Assembly: GCA_016873095.1 (NCBI GenBank)
Contig: VGYC01000037.1
Span: 1 to 46,762 of the forward strand
DNA length: 46,762 nucleotides
Origin: Planctomycetota bacterium
Lineage (GTDB): Bacteria; Planctomycetota; Planctomycetia; Gemmatales; Gemmataceae
Reading direction: 5' to 3'
Below the pieces are notes generated by a model, which had not been told where the DNA came from, searched no databases, and saw only the letters and a program-made list of their open reading frames with translations. The position numbers and the translations under genes were made by a program. This document shows positions 1-7,398 of this stretch, piece by piece (within the stretch, counting starts at the first letter, position 1; every line of letters begins with the position of its first letter).

Positions 1-92
1 CACTGCCGCAGCAACCGCCGCCAAAACCGCTCCTTGCTACCCCGTCGCTGATTTGTTGTGGACATGGCCACCTCCTTTGCGGAGATTAGACC

Positions 93-422
93 ATGTCAGT
101 CAAGAACGCGGTTGGCCGGACGGACACGCAAGTATCGGCATTCAGCCAGCTACGCAGCGAGGGGCTGGGATTACGAGAGGCGCTAGTTGGCGGCATGGAT
201 CGGCTGATTCGTCCGGTGACAATGACGGCACTGGCTGCGATGTTTGGTCTCTTGCCGGCCGCCCTGTCCACCCGCATCGGCTCACAATCGCAACAGCCTC
301 TCGCCATCGTCGTCGTCGGCGGCATGATCGTCACCTTGATCTTCGCCAATCTTGTACCAGCGTTTTACAGCTTCTACGGAAAGCGCGCACCGCGCACCGG
401 CCAGGGCGGCATCGGACATTGA
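93..422 (+). pseudogene. RND efflux permease, C-terminal remnant
   Basis: The 109 codons match only the last part of a CzcA/CusA-type RND inner-membrane pump: a QLRSEGL-like loop, the conserved RPVTMTALAAMFGLLPAAL helix, IGSQSQQPLA, then the final helix ending LVPAFYSFYG. Full pumps have over 1000 residues. An in-frame TAG lies at 87-89, and no frame between 1 and 92 continues the pump homology, so the rest is not upstream. The first 15 or so codons after the ATG do not look like RND sequence. I read it as a decayed or rearranged remnant. It may be translated as a short two-helix protein, but export is not expected. It converges on the DevA gene at 442. Confidence 0.6.
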
Positions 423-441
423 AAGCAGACAGTTGCTACAA

Positions 442-1584
442 TTACTGCCGCTGAAAGTAGGCCTTGTAGATTTGCTGCTTGAACGAATCACTGGCGGCGA
501 TGGATTCGTTGAAGCCGGCCTTGTCGAGCGTATAGGCTTCGACCGGCTCGCGAGCGCGGACGGTGGCGCTGCGCGGTTCGCCGGTGAGCAAGGCTTTCTC
601 CCCGAAGAAATCTCCCTCCTTCAGGATCTTCCTGAACTCGCCGGGCTTGCCCTCGTCCACGATCACATCCACCAGGCCGCGGCGGATCAGGTAGAAGCGG
701 TCGCCTGCCTCGCCCTGGCGAATGATGTTTGCGCCCGGCTGAAAAACCTCCTTGCGCATTTGTTCGGCCACCTTGGTGAGCATGGCCGGGCGGAGGCTCG
801 AGAATGCCTCGCACTTGCTGAGAAACAGGCACAGCGCCACGGATTCCTCGACAAGGATATTGGAGATGATCTTGCCGCCGACCATGTTGACGATGCGATC
901 GGCCACGTCGAGTATGCGATTGTCATGAGTGACGATGAAGATCGACGCGCCGTCTTCGCGGACAAGCTTCTGGAAGAGTTCGACGACACGGCGGCCGCTC
1001 TTCTCGTCGAGGGCTGCCGTCGGCTCGTCAGCAAGGATGAGCTTGGGCCGATTGGCCAGGGCACGGGCAATGGCGACGCGTTGCTTCTGCCCGCCCGATA
1101 GCGACGCCGGCTTGTAGTGAATGCGATGTCCCAGGTCGAGCATCGTCAGCACCTCCTCGGCGCGGGCCTTCAGTGCCGACGGATCCCAGGCGTGCTGCTG
1201 CAGTGACATGCACACATTCTGATAGGCGCTGAGAGAAGAGAACAGGTTGTGCGCCTGGAAGATGAAGCCGATGTCGCGGCGGACCTCGACGAGTTCGGGA
1301 GGGCTCAGTTTCGTCAGATCGCGACCCAGTACATCCAGCCCCCCTTCCTGCACGGAACGGAGGGCGCCGATCAACGTCAACAGCGTGGTCTTGCCGGAGC
1401 CGGACGGGCCGGTCATGATGACGATCTCGCCGGGCATGACCTCGAGGTTGTTGTCGGTTAGGACCTGGTTGCGCGCTTCTCCCTCGCCGAAGTAGTGATT
1501 GAGCCGGTTCACGCGGACCAGCGGCGGGCCGCTGTGGTGCGGAAACTGACCGGCGGACAACTGATTGACATCGTCGCGGTCCAT
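442..1584 (-). CDS. DevA-family ABC exporter ATPase fused to a cyclic-nucleotide-binding domain
   Basis: 380 residues. Residues 22-245 form an ABC ATPase of the DevA/LolD type: Walker A GPSGSGKT at 59-66, signature LSGGQ at 162-166, Walker B LILADEP at 182-188, switch His 220. Residues about 255-375 form a cyclic-nucleotide-binding (CAP_ED) domain with a phosphate-binding-cassette-like GDFFGEKALL followed by RSATVRA. The ATPase would energise the DevC permease encoded just upstream. The fused domain suggests gating by a nucleotide or regulation of the pump; the ligand is not known. The ATG at 1584 shares one base with the TGA of the permease gene (TGATG), so translation is probably coupled. 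The frame stays open further upstream but there it only shadows the permease gene. Confidence 0.88.
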   Translation of the reverse strand: MDRDDVNQLSAGQFPHHSGPPLVRVNRLNHYFGEGEARNQVLTDNNLEVMPGEIVIMTGPSGSGKTTLLTLIGALRSVQEGGLDVLGRDLTKLSPPELVEVRRDIGFIFQAHNLFSSLSAYQNVCMSLQQHAWDPSALKARAEEVLTMLDLGHRIHYKPASLSGGQKQRVAIARALANRPKLILADEPTAALDEKSGRRVVELFQKLVREDGASIFIVTHDNRILDVADRIVNMVGGKIISNILVEESVALCLFLSKCEAFSSLRPAMLTKVAEQMRKEVFQPGANIIRQGEAGDRFYLIRRGLVDVIVDEGKPGEFRKILKEGDFFGEKALLTGEPRSATVRAREPVEAYTLDKAGFNESIAASDSFKQQIYKAYFQRQ

Positions 1585-2759
1585 CAAAACACCTCGGCAG
1601 GGTCCGCCTTGATGACTTTTTGCACGGCCAGCAGGCCGGCGACGATACACATCGCCGCCGACAGCAAAAAAACGAAGGCGATCCGACCGACGGTGAGATC
1701 CATCGGCAGCCGCGTCGTCGCGCCCAGGAACGCATAACTCAGAGCAGCGCCACCCAGCGCCGGCACAAAACCGGTCAGGCACAGCAATAGCGCTTGCTGC
1801 AGGACAACGCTCATGACGGCAGCGTTCGAGTAACCGATGGCCTTGAGGGTCGCATATTCCTTGAGATGATCGGTCACGTCGGCCGACAGGATCTGCGAGC
1901 AGATCACCATGCCGACGATGATGCCCATGATCAGGCCGCACAGAAAGATGAAGCCAATGGGCGTGCTCTGCTGCCAGAAGCGCGTCTCCACGGCGACAAA
2001 GTCATCCCGCGTCAGCACCTGCACGTCCATCGGCAACATGGCACGCAGCGACTTGAGGATGGCAGCGCGATCCGCGCCTTCCTCTAGCTGGATCAGGCCG
2101 ATGTCTGCCATGTCGAGGACCGCCCCAGGATAACGACTTTGCCCGAAGAGCTTGGCAAAAGTACGATCACTCGCGACCACATTGCCGTCGGCGCTGAAAT
2201 CCGGTCCTTGCGTGAAGCAACCGACGATCTCGACCGACTGATCGGCCAGTTCGCGGATGAGACCGCGATGCCGCTTGCCGAAGTCCTCGCTCGATTGCCG
2301 GTCGATCAGCACGGCCCCGGGCAACATCAGCTTGCGACGCTGCGCCTTGATTTCCGGGTTCTTCAAGGCATCGAACTGCGGATTGAATGCGACGACGCGA
2401 ATGTTCCTCCGATATGGCTCATCCGGATTGTAACTTTCCGAGTTCTTCCACAACGCGCGCTGCTCCTCGATGAACACCGGAAACGCCATGCGAACGCCGG
2501 GCACGGCGCGAGCCTGATCGAGTCGGCGTACGCTGAATGGCTCGCTGACGATCATCGCGTAGCGCGCCCGGCTGATAATCACGAGGTCCGCATTGAGATC
2601 GCGCAGGAGTTGCGTTGCAGAATCGAGCAACGCATTCCAGAAGCCAAGTTCGACAAACATCAGCAACACTGCCAGCGCGATCCCAGCCGTGGACACGGCA
2701 AAGCGGCGCTTGTCGTGAACCAGATTGCGCCAGGCCAGCGGTACGCGCATGAGTGTCAT
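1584..2759 (-). CDS. DevC-family ABC transporter permease
   Basis: 391 residues. The start MTLMRVPLAWRNLVHDKRR followed by a membrane helix is typical of DevC permeases, which belong to the FtsX/MacB fold: one N-terminal helix, a large periplasmic domain (about 45-260) and three C-terminal helices (about 265-390). In cyanobacteria DevBCA exports glycolipid through a DevB membrane-fusion protein. Here the ATPase follows directly with a one-base overlap, but no DevB/HlyD-like gene lies upstream within the window. The substrate is unknown. A start at the fourth codon (ATG) is also possible. Confidence 0.88.
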   Translation of the reverse strand: MTLMRVPLAWRNLVHDKRRFAVSTAGIALAVLLMFVELGFWNALLDSATQLLRDLNADLVIISRARYAMIVSEPFSVRRLDQARAVPGVRMAFPVFIEEQRALWKNSESYNPDEPYRRNIRVVAFNPQFDALKNPEIKAQRRKLMLPGAVLIDRQSSEDFGKRHRGLIRELADQSVEIVGCFTQGPDFSADGNVVASDRTFAKLFGQSRYPGAVLDMADIGLIQLEEGADRAAILKSLRAMLPMDVQVLTRDDFVAVETRFWQQSTPIGFIFLCGLIMGIIVGMVICSQILSADVTDHLKEYATLKAIGYSNAAVMSVVLQQALLLCLTGFVPALGGAALSYAFLGATTRLPMDLTVGRIAFVFLLSAAMCIVAGLLAVQKVIKADPAEVF

Positions 2760-2973
2760 GTTTTCGCAGGTCGGCCCTTTCGGGCAGACGTTGTACCGGC
2801 GACGTTCGTGATAAACCCGACCTGAAAAAATGCGCTATGCGCAGCGATTGTGCCGGGCCGGGGCTCATGTATGCATGATAGCCTGGGACTGGTTGCATCG
2901 CCAGCTTCGGCACAATCGGCACTATCGGCATGCTTGCCTGAGAGACATGAAGCGGTTTTCGCACGGAGCTGAA

Positions 2974-3555
2974 TCACGATGGGGCCGGGCGCAACACCCG
3001 GCAGGGCACTCCGGCGGCAAGCACGCCGTCCGGGATATCGCGCGTCACTACGCTGCCGGCGCCGATGACGCTGCGCGAGCCGATCTTGACGCCGGGACAG
3101 ATGACCGCACCGCCGCCCACCCAGACATCATGGCCGATCTCGACGGGCTTGCTGAACTCCTGTTTACGGCGCAGCTCGGCCTCGAGCGGGTGGGTTCCGG
3201 TGTAAATCTGCACCGCCGGGCCGAACAGCGTGAAGTCGCCGATCTTCACCTCGCATACATCGAGAACGACGCAATTGAAATTGAAGAAGACGCGCTCGCC
3301 CAGCAGGATGTTTGCTCCGTAGTCACAGAAAAACGGTGGTTGCATCCAGACCGAATCGCCACCGCTGCCGAACAGCTCGATGAGAATGCGCCTTCGCGTT
3401 TCCTGGTCGCGCTCACGAGTTGCGTTCAATTCCTGGCACAGGTCGCGAGCCCTTTCCCGGGCGCGAACCAGCTCTGGATCCAGCGGATCGTAGAGTTCGC
3501 CGGCTAGCATCTTGTCTTTCTCGCTGCGCACTGGCGTCCTCTCGGCCTGAGTCAA
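2974..3555 (-). CDS. maa: Maltose/galactoside O-acetyltransferase family (left-handed beta-helix)
   Basis: 193 residues. The N-terminal SEKDKMLAGELYDPLDPEL is the Mac domain of maltose acetyltransferases, followed by hexapeptide repeats such as IGDFTLFGPAVQI and IGHDVWVGGGAVICPGVKIG, with a likely catalytic His in YTGTHPL. It would transfer acetyl from acetyl-CoA to a sugar hydroxyl in the cytoplasm; the true substrate is uncertain. No ATG lies before the conserved EKDKM block. The start is therefore TTG at 3555, sharing TTGA with the folD stop, or GTG at 3531. The overlap with folD suggests translational coupling. Confidence 0.87.
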   Translation of the reverse strand: MTQAERTPVRSEKDKMLAGELYDPLDPELVRARERARDLCQELNATRERDQETRRRILIELFGSGGDSVWMQPPFFCDYGANILLGERVFFNFNCVVLDVCEVKIGDFTLFGPAVQIYTGTHPLEAELRRKQEFSKPVEIGHDVWVGGGAVICPGVKIGSRSVIGAGSVVTRDIPDGVLAAGVPCRVLRPAPS

Positions 3556-4424
3556 GCCGACGCGGTCGTGGCGTGGATCTGCGCCGCTTGCAGAGTGTTA
3601 TGCAAGAGCATGGTAATGGTCATGGGGCCGACACCGCCTGGGACGGGCGTGATCGCCGACGCGACGGCCTCGACATCGTCGAAATCCACGTCACCGATCA
3701 GCTTGCCATCCACACGGTTGATTCCGACATCGACGACGACCGCTCCGGGACGAATCATGTTTGCCTTGAGAAAACGCGCCTGCCCTATGGCCACGACGAT
3801 GATATCGCCTTGCCGCGTAATCTCGTGCAATCCGCGGCTGCGGCTGTGGCAGACCGTGACGGTTGCATTGGCGGCGGGGGCCTTCTGCATCAAGATCAGC
3901 GCCAGCGGTTTGCCGACAATGTTGCTGCGACCAACGATGACCACATGCCGGCCCTCGATGTCGATGCCGTTGCGCACCAGCAACTGCTGCACTCCCAGCG
4001 GCGTGCACGGCAGGAAGCGTGGATGGCCCGACGTCAGCAGCCCCAGACTTTCCGGGCCGAAACCGTCCACATCCTTGAGCGGCGATACGGCGCGGACGAC
4101 GGCGGCCTCGTCGATTTGCCTCGGCAGGGGTAACTGCACCAGGATACCATGCACTGCTGGATCGGCGTTGAGCTCGGCGACGAGTGCAAGCAGTTCGGGC
4201 TGGCTGGTCGTGACCGGCAACTGGTGCAGCCAGCTATCCATACCTGCTTGTTGACAGGCCTTTCGCTTGTTGCGAACGTAGACTTGACTGCCCTGATCGT
4301 CGCCGACGAGAACGGCGGCGAGCCCCGGCCTGACCTTGTGCTTTTCGACAAAGCGTGACACATCGGCCGCGATCTCCGCTTGCAAGGTCTGCGCGAGCTT
4401 CTTGCCATCGAGGATCGTCGCCAT
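3552..4424 (-). CDS. folD: Methylenetetrahydrofolate dehydrogenase/cyclohydrolase
   Basis: 290 residues. This bifunctional cytoplasmic enzyme interconverts 5,10-methylene-, methenyl- and 10-formyl-THF. It has the catalytic Lys region YVRNKRKAC, the PLPRQID substrate loop, the Rossmann motif GRSNIVGKPLALIL and the C-terminal PGGVGPMTITMLL signature. The family is usually about 285-290 residues long. The frame is open up to 4481, but the ATG at 4424 is chosen because MATILDGKK matches family N-termini and a GGGAG ribosome-binding site lies about 8 bases ahead. It overlaps maa by four bases and probably shares its transcript. Confidence 0.96.
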   Translation of the reverse strand: MATILDGKKLAQTLQAEIAADVSRFVEKHKVRPGLAAVLVGDDQGSQVYVRNKRKACQQAGMDSWLHQLPVTTSQPELLALVAELNADPAVHGILVQLPLPRQIDEAAVVRAVSPLKDVDGFGPESLGLLTSGHPRFLPCTPLGVQQLLVRNGIDIEGRHVVIVGRSNIVGKPLALILMQKAPAANATVTVCHSRSRGLHEITRQGDIIVVAIGQARFLKANMIRPGAVVVDVGINRVDGKLIGDVDFDDVEAVASAITPVPGGVGPMTITMLLHNTLQAAQIHATTASA

Positions 4425-4488
4425 GAGATAGCTCCCGGTCGCTTCGAAATGAAAACGCTGCCAGCAGGATATCTTAGTCATCGACGAC

Positions 4489-4920
4489 TTACACAGGCAG
4501 CATCTCGATCAAGAACAGCAGCCGTTCGAGGAAGATGCACACACCCACGATGCCGGCTATGACGCTGGCCAGCAGCACGGCGCCGGCGGCGATGTCCAGG
4601 CAAGGCGCAACGCGCTCGCGCGTCGTCTCGTCCAGTCCGCGCACCAGATGCTCGAGCGCGCTGTTGAAAAGCTCGAACCCAAGCACCATGCCGATGCAGA
4701 TGATGAGCAGCGCCCATTGCTCGACGGTGCAATTGAGGACCAGGGCGGCGGCCAGCACCAGGGCGGCGACAAAGAAATGTACAAAGAAGCTGCTCTGCCC
4801 ACGAATGCCACGCTTCAACCCGCGAAAGGCATCGCCGAACTTGCGACCCCAGGTTCGTGGCGGCCGCTGCGCGTCAACCTCGGCGGATGCCTGGTCCAGC
4901 CGATGTCTCATCATGGTCAT
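4489..4920 (-). CDS. dgkA: Diacylglycerol/undecaprenol kinase, DgkA family
   Basis: 143 residues. A small integral membrane kinase that phosphorylates diacylglycerol or undecaprenol. The family signature is visible in GFELFNSALEHLVRGLDE, with a first amphipathic part (FGDAFRGLKRGIRGQSSF) and three membrane helices. The ATG at 4920 (MTMMRHRL) is preferred over an upstream start at 4962 because AGAAAGG lies about 8 bases before it. It lies 64 bp upstream of folD on the same strand. It may recycle lipid intermediates; the sequence does not decide between diacylglycerol and undecaprenol. Confidence 0.92.
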   Translation of the reverse strand: MTMMRHRLDQASAEVDAQRPPRTWGRKFGDAFRGLKRGIRGQSSFFVHFFVAALVLAAALVLNCTVEQWALLIICIGMVLGFELFNSALEHLVRGLDETTRERVAPCLDIAAGAVLLASVIAGIVGVCIFLERLLFLIEMLPV

Positions 4921-4995
4921 CCAATGCCCTTTCTCTTGCCGGGAACCAGAGACTTCCGGCAAACGCGTCGTGCTGAGCCTGCCTGCGCTTTCTCA

Positions 4996-5805
4996 TCAAT
5001 TCGCCTGGCCGTTTTTGCCGTTGCGGCGATGCTTGTTGAAGAAGTCGAAGATGTCCGGCATCTTCTGAAAAGCGACGTCCACGTGGCCGCCGCCAGCGAC
5101 CTCGATGTAGCGGTGCGTCATGCTCAGCTTCTTCATTTCCACGGCCCAGCGGCGGGCGCCTTCGACCGAACAGAGCTTGTCCTGATCTCCCTGGACCAGG
5201 ATGACGGGAATGTGCTTGATCTTGGCGACGGCCGACGGATCGCGAAAGATGGCCGGCGCAATCGGCGCCAGGCCGGCCCAGAGGTCGGGATGCTTGAGGC
5301 CCAGGTGCCAGGTGCCGCCGCCTCCCATCGAGTGCCCCATCAGGTAAATGCGATCCGGATCAATCTTGAATTCCTTGCGGACGATGGCGAGAACGTTCAT
5401 CACATCCTTCTCGCTCAGCTCACCGAGGTTTTCCGGCTTGCTTTTCTTCGACTTCGGCCCGCGACTGCCGTACCAGCCCCGCGAGTTGTAGCCCATCGGC
5501 GCGACGACGATGTAACCGTGCTTCTCGGCCAGGTCTACGAGCCCACGATAACGCATGATCTGCTGCGGATTGCTGCCCAGACCATGCAAGGCGACCATGA
5601 GCGGCGACGGTCGCTCCCTGTCATACTTCGAGGGGACGAACAGGGCATACTCCATCTCTTGCCCGGCTTCCTTGAATTCGTAGGTCCGCTTCTGGATGCG
5701 TTCACGCGGCGACTTGCCTGGCTTGGTTTCATCCTGAGCGATCAGGGTGCCGGCCAGGCACAAGCCAAGGAACATGGCGCTGAGACACGATTGGCGCGCG
5801 AGCAT
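4996..5805 (-). CDS. Secreted alpha/beta-hydrolase (PHB depolymerase/feruloyl esterase-like)
   Basis: 269 residues with an N-terminal signal peptide (about 1-24, cleavage near LIAQ). The oxyanion loop is VALHGLGSN, the nucleophile elbow GHSMGG has Ser 159, and the acid and base are likely Asp 207 or 209 in QGDQDK and His 241 in GGGHVD. It resembles secreted esterases of the LpqC/poly(3-hydroxybutyrate) depolymerase group, which are common in planctomycetes. Substrate is unknown and may be a plant or algal ester. The ATG at 5805 has CAGGAGA 6 bases ahead; the longer frame to 5871 is rejected. The next gene upstream ends 62 bp away. Confidence 0.85.
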   Translation of the reverse strand: MLARQSCLSAMFLGLCLAGTLIAQDETKPGKSPRERIQKRTYEFKEAGQEMEYALFVPSKYDRERPSPLMVALHGLGSNPQQIMRYRGLVDLAEKHGYIVVAPMGYNSRGWYGSRGPKSKKSKPENLGELSEKDVMNVLAIVRKEFKIDPDRIYLMGHSMGGGGTWHLGLKHPDLWAGLAPIAPAIFRDPSAVAKIKHIPVILVQGDQDKLCSVEGARRWAVEMKKLSMTHRYIEVAGGGHVDVAFQKMPDIFDFFNKHRRNGKNGQAN

Positions 5806-5867
5806 GGTGAATCTCCTGAAATTCGCCCACGATGCGTTTGTTGATGATTGTAGCAATCGCGGTTGCT

Positions 5868-7259
5868 TCAACCCTCCGGCAACGGTTTGCCCTTGGTCTC
5901 CGGAGCGAAAGGCAGGACCGCGAGGCCAAGGAGGTAAATCGTTGCCACGGTCAGGGTGGCGTAGCGGAACGGCGTGTCGCCGGACGACGTACCCAGCATG
6001 TTGCCGTAGAAAATGACGAGGTAGCCGAGCGTGAACGGCCCAAAGGCGGCGAGGTAACGTGCGACATTGTAGCAGAATCCGGTCCCGGTGCTGCGCAGGC
6101 GCGTGGGGTATAGTTCCGGGAAGTAGATGGCGTAGCCTCCAAAGACCATCAAGTTGCAGAAGCCGAGCAGCGGCAGCATCCAGTACACGTCAGACTCGCT
6201 GTTCAACGTCCCGAAAACCAGGCAAGTCGCCGCCAGGGCCAGGACAAAACCCAGGGCAAAGGCCCAGCGCCGGCCAACCCTGGCGGCCATCAGGCTGAAC
6301 ACATAGATGCCGAAGAAGGCGCCGACATCTTGCAAGGCCGTACCCCAGGCGCGGATGCGGTTGATTTCTTCAGCGGAGAAGTTCTGGGCACGCAAGGTGT
6401 TGGTCACCAGCTCAAATGTCCAGAAGCCCACGCCCCACAGGCCGATGACGCCGGACAGGGCCAGCAGTACGCCGATGATCGTGTGATAGCGCCAGCGCGG
6501 GTTGTGCAACATCTCGCCGAGGCTGCCCATGCCGTCGCCAACGCCTTCCTTCTTTTCACGCACGGCCAGCTGCCAGCTTTCCGGCTCTTGCAAGCGGCGG
6601 CGGACAAGAATGACCATCAAGGCCGGGACGATACCGACCAGAAACAGGTGTCGCCAGTTGGAAAACGCCCAGCTCAGGAGCGACCCGGAAATATTGCCGA
6701 AGGCGGACAGAGCCTGAAGAGCGCCCAGCGCGTAGGGGCGGGCCCGCGACGGCATCACCTCGGCCAGCAGCGACACGCCGGCCGCAAACTCGCCGCCAAC
6801 GCCCATGCCAGTGATGAACCGGTAAATCATGAAGTCCCAGGTGTGCTGCGAAAGTGCCGTCAGCCCGGTGAAGAGCGAGTAGATGAGGATGGTCAGCAGC
6901 ATGGTCTTGGCCCGGCCCCAGCGGTCGCCGGTGATGCCGAAGATCAAGCCGCCCGTGGCCCAACCAAGCATGAAGATCGCTGTCGCCAGGCCGCTGTACC
7001 AGGCGATGTTCTCACGGCCGATCTCCTGCTGGCTGGCCGATAACGGTTCCTCGGTTCCCAGCACCACCAGGTCCTTGCCCTTGGCCTGGTAGCCGAGCAA
7101 CTCCGTCAGGGCCCGCTGGCGAGTGACCATGAAGATGCGTTGGTCCATGCAGTCAAACAACCAGCCCAGCGCGGCAACGATCAGCACAAACCAGTGATAG
7201 GAGTTCAGCTCGCGATACCACGGGCCGGCCGGCGTGGGAGAGGAAATGTCCGAAGTCAT
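5868..7259 (-). CDS. MFS transporter, sugar/aromatic-acid porter type
   Basis: 463 residues and about 12 membrane helices. The MFS loop 2-3 motif is GDRWGRAK, and the C-terminal half has PELYPTRLRSTGTG and PETKGKPLP, as in sugar porters and SLC22/AAHS-type proton symporters. An insert of about 45 residues between helices 1 and 2 (RQRALTELLG to the EIGREN region) forms a sizeable external loop. It probably imports a small organic acid or sugar with protons. The ATG at 7259 (MTSDISS) has a GAGAG sequence about 9 bases ahead. The gene lies upstream of the secreted esterase, so uptake of a hydrolysis product is possible but unproven. Confidence 0.88.
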   Translation of the reverse strand: MTSDISSPTPAGPWYRELNSYHWFVLIVAALGWLFDCMDQRIFMVTRQRALTELLGYQAKGKDLVVLGTEEPLSASQQEIGRENIAWYSGLATAIFMLGWATGGLIFGITGDRWGRAKTMLLTILIYSLFTGLTALSQHTWDFMIYRFITGMGVGGEFAAGVSLLAEVMPSRARPYALGALQALSAFGNISGSLLSWAFSNWRHLFLVGIVPALMVILVRRRLQEPESWQLAVREKKEGVGDGMGSLGEMLHNPRWRYHTIIGVLLALSGVIGLWGVGFWTFELVTNTLRAQNFSAEEINRIRAWGTALQDVGAFFGIYVFSLMAARVGRRWAFALGFVLALAATCLVFGTLNSESDVYWMLPLLGFCNLMVFGGYAIYFPELYPTRLRSTGTGFCYNVARYLAAFGPFTLGYLVIFYGNMLGTSSGDTPFRYATLTVATIYLLGLAVLPFAPETKGKPLPEG

Positions 7260-7312
7260 AAAGTGGTCTCTCGGGGTGGGACTATGGACATGAGATAGGG
7301 ATTTCACGTTAC

Positions 7313-7349
7313 AAAAAAAGGGCCGGCTGCCTCATGAGACAGCCGGCCC
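7313..7349 (-). terminator. Rho-independent terminator after the DUF1549/DUF1553 gene
   Basis: A perfect 10-bp stem (GGGCCGGCTG at 7320-7329 with CAGCCGGCCC at 7340-7349) encloses a 10-base loop. On the minus strand it is followed by seven T (7313-7319). It lies 50 bp after the stop at 7399 and 54 bp ahead of the MFS gene start. Confidence 0.9.
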
Positions 7350-7398
7350 GAACTTGTTTACGTTTCGCGCTGGCGCATCCCCACACGCGAAGATTGCC

